In this document: one piece after another, positions 8,838-17,900 of the stretch | Layout: every line of letters begins with the position of its first letter | Position numbering within the stretch: position 1 is the first letter of the stretch | Assembly: GCF_014651055.1 (NCBI RefSeq) | Contig: NZ_BMWD01000012.1 | Coordinates: forward strand, 93,816-157,815 | Direction: 5' to 3' | DNA: 64,000 nt | Source of the DNA: Streptomyces fructofermentans | GTDB taxonomy: Bacteria; Actinomycetota; Actinomycetes; Streptomycetales; Streptomycetaceae | Notes under the pieces: generated by a model | What the model was told of the DNA's origin: nothing | Database searches by the model: none | The model's input: the letters and a program-made list of their open reading frames with translations, nothing else | Position numbers and translations under genes: made by a program

Positions 8838-9036
8838 GCCGGAGGCCCGGAGGTGCCGGAGGGCCGGAGGTGCCGGAGGGCCGGAGGTGCCGGGGGCCGG
8901 AGGTACCGGGGGCCGGAGGTACCGGGGGCCGGAGGTACCGGGGAGCCGGAGGTACCGGGGAGCCGGAGGTACCGGGGAGCCGGAGGTACCGGGGAGCCGG
9001 AGGTACCGGGGAGCCGGAGGTGCCGGGGGCCGGAGG
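8838..9036. repeat. 17/18-bp tandem repeat array
   Basis: About 12 direct copies of a 17- or 18-bp unit, core CCGGAGGTACCGGGG with or without an extra AG. The first and last units carry GGTGCC instead of GGTACC. The mixture of 17- and 18-bp units breaks any reading frame, so it is not a coding repeat. There are no spacers, so it is not CRISPR. It is probably a slippage-expanded minisatellite. Confidence 0.9.
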
Positions 9037-9037
9037 T

Positions 9038-9355
9038 GCCGGGAGGCGGTCGTGGGGCCGGCGGGCTCCCGGCCGGTCAGCTGGCGGTGGGGGCCGGGTC
9101 CGGTCCGCTCGGGGACCGCGGGGTCCGGGGGGCCAGAGGTCCGGGGTGCCGGATGTACCGGGAAGCGGTCGTGGGGCCGGCGGGCTCCCGGCCGGTCAGC
9201 CGGCGGTGGGAGCCGGGTCCGGTCCGCTCGGGGACCGCGGGGCCCGGGGGCCCGGGGGCCCGGAGGTACCGGGAGGCGGTCGTGCGGCGGGCTGGCTCCC
9301 GGCCGGTCAGCCGGCGGTGGGGGCCGGGTCCGGTCCGCTCGGGGACTGCGGGGCC
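9038..9355. repeat. Three ~87-nt direct copies containing the TetR gene 3' end
   Basis: Nearly identical segments start near 9038, 9157 and 9268 (spacing 119 and 111 nt). Each contains GAGGCGGTCGTG-like sequence and a CTCCCGGCCGGTCAG segment. The third copy includes the stop codon and last ~16 codons of the TetR gene ending at 9307; the first two are extra copies of that tail lying beyond the stop, each preserving an in-register stop. This looks like tandem duplication of the gene end. Confidence 0.85.
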
Positions 9356-10005
9356 AGCCCCTGCAGGACCGTGTCGACGATCCGTTCGGCCAGGCCCTCC
9401 TCCAGGCCGGCGTCCTGGCGCAGGACGGCCCGGACGAGCATCGGGCCCGTGAACAGGTCGTTGACGAGGTCGATGTCGACGTCCGGACGGATCTCGCCGT
9501 TCTCCTGCCCCCGCCGCAGCACCTCGAAGGACATCCGGCGGCGCGGCTCGATGACGGCCGCGTGGTACGCCGCCCACAGCTTGGGGCTGCTCTTCATCTG
9601 CGCGTACACGTTGTGGATGATCGCCGACGAGCGGTTGGCCAGGCCGCGCTCGCGGATCGATTCGAGCAGCACGACCAGGTCGGCGCGCATGGAGGTGCCG
9701 GGCAGTTCCGGGTCGGGCGGCTCGGAGGTGCGCAGGACGTCGCAGAACAGCTCCTCCCGGCCGCTCCAGCGCCGGTAGATGGTCGCCTTGCCCACGCCGG
9801 CGATGCGGGCGACCCGCTCGATGGAGATGTCCGCCAGCGGAACGCCGTCCTCCAGCAGCTTCATGACGCCCTCGACGATCGAGCGCTCCACCGCCTCGCT
9901 GCGTGGCCGCCCCCTGCCGGGTCCGCCCCGTCCGGCCGCTTCCCGCTCCGCGCCGTCCACCTCGTCGCTCCGCTCTTCGGTCGCCGCTCCCCCGGCACCG
10001 CCCAC
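9307..10005 (-). CDS. TetR/AcrR family repressor, probably of the adjacent MFS exporter
   Basis: About 232 residues from a GTG at 10005. The TetR helix-turn-helix is clear: GRGRPRSEAVERSIVEGVMKLLEDG, then ISIERVARIAGVGKATIYRRW. The ligand-binding half has the TetR_C-like stretch MRADLVVLLESIRERG. The start is uncertain because the frame is open to 10158 and no strong ribosome site is visible; the ~45 residues before the helix-turn-helix are Gly/Glu-rich and may be partly untranslated. It lies downstream of the MFS gene on the same strand. A perfect palindrome in front of that MFS gene is its likely operator. The last 16 codons are duplicated twice beyond the stop. Confidence 0.9.
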   Translation of the reverse strand: MGGAGGAATEERSDEVDGAEREAAGRGGPGRGRPRSEAVERSIVEGVMKLLEDGVPLADISIERVARIAGVGKATIYRRWSGREELFCDVLRTSEPPDPELPGTSMRADLVVLLESIRERGLANRSSAIIHNVYAQMKSSPKLWAAYHAAVIEPRRRMSFEVLRRGQENGEIRPDVDIDLVNDLFTGPMLVRAVLRQDAGLEEGLAERIVDTVLQGLAPQSPSGPDPAPTAG

Positions 10006-10141
10006 GCGGTGCCGAGGCCTGCTGTCCCGCCGATTGTCCCCGGCTCCCGGGGAGCGCCCGCGCCCGGTGTACCGCGAACCCGGGGCGGCGGAGCACCGCG
10101 TGCTCCGCGGCCCCGGGGCGGGCCGGTACCGGGCGGGCGGA

Positions 10142-11746
10142 TCAGGCGTCCGCCGCACTCACGAGTTCGGACTGCTTGTCCGCCGCGGCCGGACCGCGCC
10201 CCGGCAGGAACAGGTACACGACGAGCGCTCCGACGACGGCGACCGCGGCGCCGCACACGGCCGTGACGTGCATCGCGTGCAGGAAGGCGTCGTTGGCCGG
10301 ACCGATGAGGGCGTCCCCCTTCGGGCCGAGCTTCGCCGCGAAGCCGAGCGTCGCCTCGATGGACTCGCCCGCGGTGTGCCGCGCGGCGGGCGGCAGGTGG
10401 TCCTCGATGCCCGAGCGGTACGCGGCGGACAGGACGGAACCGAGCACGGCGATGCCCAGGGCGCCGCCGACCTGGCGGAACGTGTTGCTCAGCGCGGAGG
10501 CGGAACCCGCCTTCTCACGGGGCAGCGCCTGCATGATCACGACACTGGTGGGCGTCATGATGTGCGCCATCCCCGCGCCCATCAGGAAGAAGATGACCTC
10601 CAGGACCCAGATCGGCGTGTCCGCCTCAAGCGTGGCGAACGCGGCCAGCGTCGCGGCGAGGGTGAGCATGCCGGCGGTGGTGGTGGCCTTGTTGCCGAAG
10701 CGGTCCACGACCAGTCGGGCCCGCGGCGCGAACACCAGCTGGGCGAGGGCCAGCGGCAGCATCAGCAGACCCGTCTGCAGGGCCGAGTAGCCGCGCACGC
10801 TCTGGGTGTAGAAGACGGCGAAGAACGTGACGCCCATCAGCGCGAAGAAGACGAGCGCGATGGCGCCGATGGCCGCCGAGAAGACCTTGTTCCGGAAGTA
10901 CGCCACGTCCATGGACGGATGGTCGCTGCGCTTCTCGTGGACGACGAAGGCGGCGAGGACAGCGAGCCCGGCGCCGACGCTCACGAGCACCACGGGGTCG
11001 GTGAAGTCGGCGAGCTGGCCGCCCTTGATGATGCCGTACACGAGCAGCACGAGCCCGACCACGGACAGCACGACGCCCACGGGGTCGATCCGGCCCGGGT
11101 TCGGGTCGCGGGAGTCGGGGACGAGCCAGACCATCAGGGCGAGCGCGAGGAGCACGATCGGGACGTTGATCAGGAAGACCGAGCCCCACCAGAAGTGTTC
11201 GAGCAGGACGCCTCCGGTGATGGGGCCGATGGCGATGGCGAGGCCCACGCCGCCCGCCCAGATGCCGATGGCCTTCGGCTGCTCGTCGCGCTCGAAGACG
11301 TTCATGAGGACCGCGAGGGTGGCCGGCATCACGAAGGCGGCGCCGAGTCCCATCACCGCGCGGAAGGCGATGAGCTGGACCGGTGAGCCCGAGAAGGCCG
11401 CGAGGGCCGAGCCGAGGCCGAACACGAGGAGTCCGCCGAGCAGGACCTTCTTGCGGCCGAGCCGGTCGCCGAGGATGCCGGCGGAGAAGAGGAGGCCCGC
11501 GAAGACGAGGGTGTAGGAGTTGATGGCCCATTCGAGTTCGCTCTGGGTCGCCCCCAGGCCGGTCGGGGCGGGGGTGGCGATGGTCTTGATCGCGACGTTC
11601 AGGATCGAGTTGTCGAGAACGACGATCAGCAGGCTGAGCATCAGGACGCCGAGGATCGCCCAGCGGCGCCGGTGCACGGCTTCCGGTACGCGGCGGGCGG
11701 GGACTGCTGACTCGGCGGGATCGGCAGGATCGACTGGAGCGGTCAT
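10142..11746 (-). CDS. MFS multidrug exporter, DHA2 (EmrB/QacA) type
   Basis: A 534-residue, 14-helix drug:H+ antiporter of the inner membrane. Visible family marks are helix 1 WAILGVLMLSLLIVVLDNSILNVA (DHA2 D1 motif LDxTIVNVA-like), LGDRLGRKKVLLGGL after helix 2, and the motif C-like GVGLAIAIGPITGG in helix 5. Substrate unknown; many Streptomyces homologues export self-made or foreign antibiotics. The start ATG at 11746 is preceded by a perfect 9-1-9 palindrome (11770-11788), and a TetR gene follows on the same strand, so substrate-induced expression is likely. It is divergent from panB. Confidence 0.95.
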   Translation of the reverse strand: MTAPVDPADPAESAVPARRVPEAVHRRRWAILGVLMLSLLIVVLDNSILNVAIKTIATPAPTGLGATQSELEWAINSYTLVFAGLLFSAGILGDRLGRKKVLLGGLLVFGLGSALAAFSGSPVQLIAFRAVMGLGAAFVMPATLAVLMNVFERDEQPKAIGIWAGGVGLAIAIGPITGGVLLEHFWWGSVFLINVPIVLLALALMVWLVPDSRDPNPGRIDPVGVVLSVVGLVLLVYGIIKGGQLADFTDPVVLVSVGAGLAVLAAFVVHEKRSDHPSMDVAYFRNKVFSAAIGAIALVFFALMGVTFFAVFYTQSVRGYSALQTGLLMLPLALAQLVFAPRARLVVDRFGNKATTTAGMLTLAATLAAFATLEADTPIWVLEVIFFLMGAGMAHIMTPTSVVIMQALPREKAGSASALSNTFRQVGGALGIAVLGSVLSAAYRSGIEDHLPPAARHTAGESIEATLGFAAKLGPKGDALIGPANDAFLHAMHVTAVCGAAVAVVGALVVYLFLPGRGPAAADKQSELVSAADA

Positions 11747-11769
11747 GGGATGAGCCTAAGAGTAATTCG

Positions 11770-11788
11770 ATACGAGACCGTCTCGTAT
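11770..11788. promoter_or_regulatory. TetR operator upstream of the MFS exporter
   Basis: ATACGAGACCGTCTCGTAT is a perfect palindrome with 9-bp arms around one central C, 24 nt before the exporter start and in an otherwise AT-richer spot. This is the size and symmetry of TetR-family operators. The cognate repressor is most likely the TetR gene at 9307-10005 (inference). Confidence 0.8.
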
Positions 11789-11962
11789 TGAAAAGCCTTT
11801 ACCGAGAACTTACGCCGGTTTGGGGTGCCGCGCACCGCTCCGGGGCCGCCCGGGGGAGGCGCGGCGTGGCCCCTCTAGCCGTTCCACGGCGCGAGGTGCC
11901 ACCATGGAGGTGATCCGGGGACGCCGTGAGGGCGCCTCGAGATGACAGAAGGAGCCGTTGCA

Positions 11963-12829
11963 ATGACGCAGCTTTCGGCTGCCCGGAAGCCGAACGACAG
12001 CAGCAGCAATGCGCTGTACGGGGGCAAGGGCACACGCCGCATCACCGTCCGCGACATCACTCTCGCCAAGGAGCGCGGCGAGAAATGGCCGATGCTCACC
12101 GCGTACGACGCCATGACCGCCTCCGTGTTCGACGAGGCCGGCATCCCGGTCATGCTGGTCGGCGACTCGGCGGGCAACTGCCACCTGGGCTACGAGACGA
12201 CCGTGCCCGTCACGCTCGACGAGATGACGATGCTCTCGGCCGCCGTCGTACGGGGCACCTCGCGCGCCCTGATCGTCGGGGACCTGCCCTTCGGGTCCTA
12301 CCAGGAGGGGCCGGTGCAGGCGCTGCGCTCGGCCACCCGCCTGGTGAAGGAGGCCGGCGTCGGGGCCGTGAAGCTGGAGGGCGGCGAGCGCTCGCACCGC
12401 CAGATCGAGCTCCTGGTCGAGTCCGGCATCCCCGTCATGGCCCACATCGGCCTGACGCCCCAGTCGGTCAACTCCATGGGCTACCGCGTCCAGGGGCGCG
12501 GCGAGGAGGCCGCGCAGCAGCTGCTGCGCGACGCCAAGGCCGTCCAGGACGCGGGAGCCTTCGCCGTCGTGCTGGAGCTGGTGCCGGCCGAGCTGGCCGC
12601 CGAGGTCACACGGGTCCTGCACATCCCGACCGTCGGTATCGGCGCCGGGGCGGAGACCGACGCGCAGGTCCTCGTGTGGACCGACATGCTCGGCCTCACC
12701 GGCGGGAAGATGCCGCGCTTCGTGAAGCAGTACGCGAACCTGCGCGAGGTCATGGGCGGCGCGGCGAAGGCGTTCGCCGAAGACGTCGTCGGCGGAACGT
12801 TCCCGCAGGAGGAGCACTCCGTCCACTAG
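11963..12829 (+). CDS. panB: 3-methyl-2-oxobutanoate hydroxymethyltransferase
   Basis: A 288-residue cytoplasmic enzyme making ketopantoate from alpha-ketoisovalerate and methylenetetrahydrofolate, the first committed step to pantothenate and CoA. The motifs TAYDAMTASVFDEAGIPVMLVGDSAGNC, VKLEGGERSHRQIELLVESGIPVMAHIGLTPQS and TVGIGAGAETDAQVLVW cover the metal-binding Asp and catalytic Glu regions of PanB. I chose ATG 11963, preceded by GAAGGAG 8 nt upstream; another ATG lies 7 codons earlier at 11942 and overlaps that ribosome site. Its own terminator follows, so it is monocistronic. Confidence 0.97.
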   Translation: MTQLSAARKPNDSSSNALYGGKGTRRITVRDITLAKERGEKWPMLTAYDAMTASVFDEAGIPVMLVGDSAGNCHLGYETTVPVTLDEMTMLSAAVVRGTSRALIVGDLPFGSYQEGPVQALRSATRLVKEAGVGAVKLEGGERSHRQIELLVESGIPVMAHIGLTPQSVNSMGYRVQGRGEEAAQQLLRDAKAVQDAGAFAVVLELVPAELAAEVTRVLHIPTVGIGAGAETDAQVLVWTDMLGLTGGKMPRFVKQYANLREVMGGAAKAFAEDVVGGTFPQEEHSVH

Positions 12830-12846
12830 TCCACTGCGGTACCAGA

Positions 12847-12888
12847 GGCAGCCCGCCGAACTTCCCCCGTCGGCGGGCTGCCGTTTTT
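12847..12888 (+). terminator. Rho-independent terminator of panB
   Basis: A perfect 13-bp stem, GGCAGCCCGCCGA pairing with TCGGCGGGCTGCC, is followed by G and a run of five T. It is one of the few hairpins here with a true T-tract, 18 nt after the panB stop. Confidence 0.92.
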
Positions 12889-12985
12889 CCCGCGCCGCCC
12901 GGGGATTCCGTCGGCCGGGGATTCCCCCGGCCGGGGCATCCGGGCTCCGCCCGGGGTCTGGCCGTTCGCCGACCTTCCAACCGAC

Positions 12986-13035
12986 TGTCGGCGACATATC
13001 GGTTGCTGTCGGCAGGCTGTAGGCGGTTTGTCGGT
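12986..13035 (+). promoter_or_regulatory. Direct TGTCGG-type repeats at SARP-like spacing before the ABC exporter genes
   Basis: Hexamers TGTCGG (12986), TATCGG (12997), TGTCGG (13007) and TGTCGG (13029) lie on the same strand at steps of 11, 10 and 22 nt. SARP regulators are known to bind direct heptamers at 11- or 22-nt steps just before the -10 box. A TAGGCG hexamer at 13020-13025 would be the -10 box, 6 nt after the third repeat. Assignment to a SARP protein is inference. Confidence 0.5.
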
Positions 13036-13057
13036 GGCGGCTGGCACCTTGGTCCCC

Positions 13058-14095
13058 ATGACGCGAATCGACGACAACCCCACCGACGGCGTGCGCAACG
13101 CCGTCACCGTGCGGGGGCTGGTCAAGCACTACGGCGAGACCAAGGCACTGGACGGCGTGGACCTGGACGTGCGCGAGGGCACGGTCCGGGGCGTGCTCGG
13201 TCCCAACGGTGCCGGCAAGACCACCCTCGTACGCATCCTCTCCACCCTCCTGACCCCCGACTCGGGCCGCGCGACGGTCGCCGGCTACGACGTGGTGCGC
13301 CAGCCCCGCAGCCTGCGCCGGGTCATCGGGCTCACCGGCCAGTACGCCTCCGTGGACGAGAAGCTCTCCGGCCGCGAGAACCTCTACATGATCGGCCGGC
13401 TCCTCGACCTCTCGCGCAAGGACGCCCGCGCCCGCGCCGACGGGCTCCTGGAGCGCTTCTCGCTCACCGACGCGGCCAAGCGCCCGGCGAGCACGTACTC
13501 CGGCGGTATGCGCCGCCGGCTGGACCTCGCCGCTTCCATGATCGGCAGCCCGTCGGTCCTCTACCTCGACGAGCCCACGACCGGCCTGGACCCGCGCACC
13601 CGCAACGAGGTGTGGTCCGAGGTCCGCCGCATGGTCGGCGACGGCGTCACCGTGCTCCTCACCACCCAGTACATGGAGGAGGCCGAACAGCTCGCGAGCG
13701 AGCTCACGGTCATCGACCGCGGCAAGGTCATCGCCAACGGCGGCATCGACGAGCTGAAGGCGAAGGTGGGCGGCCGCGCGCTGCGTATCCGCCCCGCCGA
13801 CCCGCTGGAGCTGCGCCCCACCGCCACGGCACTCGACGACTTCGGCCTCACGGGTCCGGGCAGCGCGGTCGTCGACACCGCGACCGGCACCGTCCTCGTC
13901 CCGATCCTCAGCGACGAGCAGCTCACCGCGGTCGTCGGCGCCCTGTCGGCGCGCGGCATCACGCTGGCCGACCTGAGCACCGAACTGCCCAGCCTGGACG
14001 AGGTGTTCCTGTCCCTCACCGGCCACCGCGCCACCGCGCCCGACGACCAGCAGACCACCCAGGCCGACCGCGCCTACGAGGAGGCCGCCGTATGA
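13058..14095 (+). CDS. ABC transporter ATP-binding subunit, DrrA-like
   Basis: A 345-residue ATPase of the daunorubicin-resistance (DrrA) exporter type. The Walker A is GPNGAGKTT with Lys54, the signature is YSGGMRRRLDLA and the Walker B is VLYLDEPTTGLD, followed by the H-loop-equivalent LLTTQYMEEAEQLA (Gln in place of the common His, as usual in DrrA). The C-terminal ~90 residues form the DrrA-type extension. ATG 13058 is taken as start; a TTG at 13028 is also in frame. Its stop overlaps the permease start (ATGA-type overlap at 14092-14095), so the two are coupled into one exporter. Substrate unknown. Confidence 0.94.
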   Translation: MTRIDDNPTDGVRNAVTVRGLVKHYGETKALDGVDLDVREGTVRGVLGPNGAGKTTLVRILSTLLTPDSGRATVAGYDVVRQPRSLRRVIGLTGQYASVDEKLSGRENLYMIGRLLDLSRKDARARADGLLERFSLTDAAKRPASTYSGGMRRRLDLAASMIGSPSVLYLDEPTTGLDPRTRNEVWSEVRRMVGDGVTVLLTTQYMEEAEQLASELTVIDRGKVIANGGIDELKAKVGGRALRIRPADPLELRPTATALDDFGLTGPGSAVVDTATGTVLVPILSDEQLTAVVGALSARGITLADLSTELPSLDEVFLSLTGHRATAPDDQQTTQADRAYEEAAV

Positions 14096-14919
14096 GCGCC
14101 ACCGTCATCGACGTCCCCGCGCAGACCAGGGCGACCGACGACCCCCGGGTCGGCCTGAGCGCCCACATCCGGCACGTCAGAGCCCTGATACGGCGCAATG
14201 TGCTGTGGATCCGCCAGGACCCCGAGTCGATGTTCGACGTGATCCTGATGCCGATCGTGTTCACGCTGCTCTTCGTCTTCGTGTTCGGCGGTGCCATCGC
14301 CGGCAAGGGCAACCAGGACGTGTACGTCAACTACGTCGTCCCCGGCCTCATGGCGATGATGGGCATGAACATCGCCATGGGCGTGGGCACCGGCTTCAAC
14401 CAGGACTTCCAGACCGGCGTGATGGACCGCTTCCGGTCCCTGCCGATCTCCCGCGCCTCGGTCCTGATCGCCAAGATCTCGGTCGAGATCGGCCGCCTGC
14501 TGGTCGCCACCGCGATCCTGCTCGCCGTCGGCTTCATGCTCGGCCTGTCCGTGTCGAACGTGCCGGGCCTGTTCGCCGCCATCGGGCTGTCCATGGTCTT
14601 CGGCTCCTCCGTCATGTGGATCTTCCTGACCATGGGCGTGGTGATGAAGAACGCCCAGGCCATCCAGGGAATGGGGTTCCTCGTGCTGATGCCCCTGCAG
14701 TTCGGCTCGTCGATCTTCTCGCCGCCGTCCACCATGCCGGGCTGGCTCCAGGCGTTCACCGACTACAACCCGCTGTCGTCCCTCGCGGACGCGGCCCGCG
14801 GGCTGATGAACGGCGGGCAGCCGGTCGCCCACGACGTCATGGTCACGCTGCTCTGGTCGGTCGTCATCACCGCGGTGATGGCCCCGGTCGCGATCCACAA
14901 GTACCGCACCAAGAACTGA
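14092..14919 (+). CDS. ABC-2 type permease, DrrB-like
   Basis: A 275-residue permease partner of the preceding ATPase. After ~70 cytoplasmic residues, six helices follow (VILMPIVFTLLFVFVFGGAI, YVVPGLMAMMGMNIAMGV and so on). The conserved E-loop/ABC-2 region is MDRFRSLPISRASVLIAK, and a C-terminal QAFTDYNPLSSLADAARGLMNGG matches DrrB proteins. With DrrA it should form an ATP-driven exporter of hydrophobic compounds such as antibiotics or lipids. It is the last gene of the unit and is convergent with the SARP gene, separated by a hairpin. Confidence 0.93.
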   Translation: MSATVIDVPAQTRATDDPRVGLSAHIRHVRALIRRNVLWIRQDPESMFDVILMPIVFTLLFVFVFGGAIAGKGNQDVYVNYVVPGLMAMMGMNIAMGVGTGFNQDFQTGVMDRFRSLPISRASVLIAKISVEIGRLLVATAILLAVGFMLGLSVSNVPGLFAAIGLSMVFGSSVMWIFLTMGVVMKNAQAIQGMGFLVLMPLQFGSSIFSPPSTMPGWLQAFTDYNPLSSLADAARGLMNGGQPVAHDVMVTLLWSVVITAVMAPVAIHKYRTKN

Positions 14920-14928
14920 CGTCCACCG

Positions 14929-14952
14929 GGCGTCCGCCCCCGGGCGGGCGCC
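14929..14952. terminator. Hairpin between convergent genes
   Basis: GGCGTCCGCCC pairs with GGGCGGGCGCC with one G-T wobble and a 2-nt loop. It lies between the DrrB-like gene and the convergent SARP gene. No T-tract. Confidence 0.45.
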
Positions 14953-14971
14953 GTCGCGGCGGTCCGCGTCG

Positions 14972-17900
14972 TCAGACCAGGGCGGCGGCCTCCTCCACGG
15001 AGAGGCCGCCGCCCTCCGCGTACGCCGCCTCGTAGGCGTCGTCGCCCAGGGCGGCCCGTACCGCCGTCTCGGCCGCCGCCCGCATCTCGCTCTCGGTGGG
15101 CCCGCGGTGGTGGCCCGGGGGCAGCAGGTGGTCGGCGGCGCCGACGCAGCGGGCGGCGTCCCGCGCGCGGCCGCCCTCGGCGCCGCACAGCGCCATTGCC
15201 GCGGTGAGCAGATGCGTGGAGGCCATGTGCGGGCCGACCATCCGGGCCACCGGGTCCTGGGCGTGGGTCAGGGCGGCGCGCACCTTGACCAGTGCCTCGT
15301 CGTGCAGGCCCTCCAGGGTGTCGATCCAGCCCTCCACACCGAGGACGAAGCCCTCGAAGACCACGAAGTGCACGGCGCCGAAGTCGTCCCGCAGCAGCAC
15401 CGTCTGCTCGCGGGCCTCGGCGAACCGGCCGCTGCGGCCGAGCCAGATCGCGAGGAAGAGCCGGGCGGCGGGCATCGCCTCGTTGAGCACGCCGTGGCCC
15501 TCCTCCAGGACGTCGCGCAGCATCCGCTCGCCCCGTACGGTCTCGCCCGCGTCGATGAGGGCGTTGCCGAGGCGCGAGCCGAGCACGGCCAACTGGGAGC
15601 GCGCGCCGAGGCGTTCTACATGCGTGATGGCCGCCTGGTAGTCGTCGGCCGCGAGCGCGTACGCACCCTGCCGCTCATGGGCCTCGCCGCGGGCGGACAG
15701 CGCCTCGGCGGCCCCCCAGGCGTCCCCGATCCGGACGAAGATCTCCAGTGACTCCTCGGCGTCGCGGGTCGCGTCGCCCGCCCAGTCGGAGCGGTTGGCC
15801 AGGATGTTGGCGCGCATCTGGAGGGCGACGGCGAGTTCCCAGGTGTAGCCGAGGTCGCGGCAGCTCTCGACGCCGGCGTCGACCACGTGGCGCAGCCGGT
15901 CCAGGTCGCCGGTGAGCAGTACGGCGAAGAACCAGAGGTAGCCGGGGTTGCGGCAGACCTGCGGGAAGCCCGGTTCGTAGGTCCGCGTGACGACCCGCAG
16001 CCGGGCCTCGGCCTCCGGGGTCTGCCAGAACTCCAGGTCCAGGTCCATGCAGGCGAGATGGAGGAGGTGCAGGCCCCGCCGCGCCTCGGCGAGGACCTCG
16101 GGGCGCATCGGCGGCGGGGCCGCGGTGCAGGACTCGTACAGGGGGGTCGCGCGTTCGCCGGGCGGCGCGAACGGGTCGGGGCCGAGGGCGGCGACCTCGC
16201 GGGTCCAGCTGCGGGTGATCAGCCGCAGGTCGCGGATCTGCCAGTACCAGGCGAGGGACAGGACCAGGCAGAGCGCCTCCTGCTCGTCCCCGGCGGCCAC
16301 CGCGTGCTGCAGCGCGGCCCGGGTGTTCTCGCTCTCCAGCTGGAGCCGCTCGACGGCCTCGCGCTGCCCGGGGCCGCGCAGCAGCGGGTCGGTGGTGCGG
16401 GCGAGTTCGCGGTAGTACGTGAGGTGGGCGCGCTCCGCGGCGGTGCGGTCCCCGGCCTCGTCGAGCCGCTCCCCGGCGTACTCGGCGACGGTCTCCAGGA
16501 GTCGGTAGCGCATGGCGCCCTCGTCCGCGGCGGCGGGCGAAGGGGCCGCCACGACCAGGGACTTGTCGACCAGCGAGCCGAGTGCCTCCAGCGCGGCCGG
16601 CCCGCAGACCGCCTCGGCCGCGGCCAGGTCGCAGCCGCCGGCGAAGACGGACAGCCGCCGCAGGACGTCCCGCTCGTCCGCGTCGAGGAGGTCCCAGGAC
16701 CAGTCGACGACCGCGCGCAGGGTCTGCTGGCGCGGCAGGACGGTCCGGCTGCCCGAGGTGAGCAGCCTGAACCGGTCGTCGAGCCGGTCGGCGATCTGCC
16801 GCAGGGTGAGCATCCGCAGCCGGGCTGCGGCGAGTTCGATGGCGAGGGGCAGTCCGTCCAGCCGCCGGCAGATCTCGGCTGCCGCCTCCGGGTCGTCGTC
16901 CACCCGGAAACCGGGGCGGGCGGACGCTCCCCGGTCGGCGAGCAGCCGCAGCGCGTACGGCTGCGGCAGGGGTTCCACCGGCCGCAGCAACTCGCCCGGC
17001 ACACCGAGGGGTTCGCGGCTCGTGGCGAGGACGGTCAGTCCCGGGCAGCGTTCCAGGAGCTGCTCGACGAGCCGGGCCGCGGCGTCCACGACGTGCTCGC
17101 AGTTGTCGAGGATGAGCAGCATGCGGCGCTTGGCGCAGTGCTCGGTGAGCCGGACCAGCGGGTCGTCGTTCCGGTCGGTGACCACCCGCATCTCCTCGGC
17201 CCCGGCGCCGCGCAGCACGGTCTCGCGGGCCCCGACCGCGGTGAGCACGGCCTCGGGCACCGCCTCCGGGTCGTCGACGGGTGCCAGTTCGGCCAGCCAC
17301 ACGCCGTCGGGCACCGGGACGCCCTCCCCCGCCTCCTGGGAGAGCCGTGTCTTGCCGGCGCCGCCGGGTCCCAGCAACGTGACGAGCCGGGCGCCCGCGA
17401 GGTCGCCGCGGATGGTCTCCAGATCGGTGGTGCGCCCGACGAACGAGGTGAGCCGGGCACGCAGGTTGCCGCGGGCCGCGCCGCGCTCCCGCGGATCGGG
17501 CCGGGTGGTCCGGTCCGTGTCCGGCCCCCCGACGGCCCCCGCCGCCGGGACCGGGGTCGTACCGGCCGGCGCGGGGCCGGTGGCGCCCCGCAGCAACTCG
17601 CCGTGCAGTTCCCGCAGATGCGGCCCGGGGTCGGTGCCGAGCCGGTCCGCCATGAGCTTGCGTACGGACTCGTAGCCGGCGAGTGCCTCGGCCGTGCGGC
17701 CCGTGTCGCGCAGGGCGCGCAGGCGCAGCAGTTGGAGGGACTCGTCGAGCGGGTGGGTGTCGCACAGGGCGGTCAGCTCGGGAAGGGCGCGGTCCGCCCG
17801 GCCGAGGGCGAGCGACGCGGTGAGGCGGGCCCGGCGGGCGTCGAGCCTGCGGGCCTCCCAGCGGGCCGACTCGGCGGCGCCGTCGGGGAGGTCCGCCAGC

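Noticed and set aside
8838..9036. CRISPR array
   Set aside because: Units are contiguous without unique spacers and there are no cas genes.
11810..14026. A 738-codon minus-strand frame
   Set aside because: Lies across panB, its terminator and the DrrA-like gene; no recognised domain.
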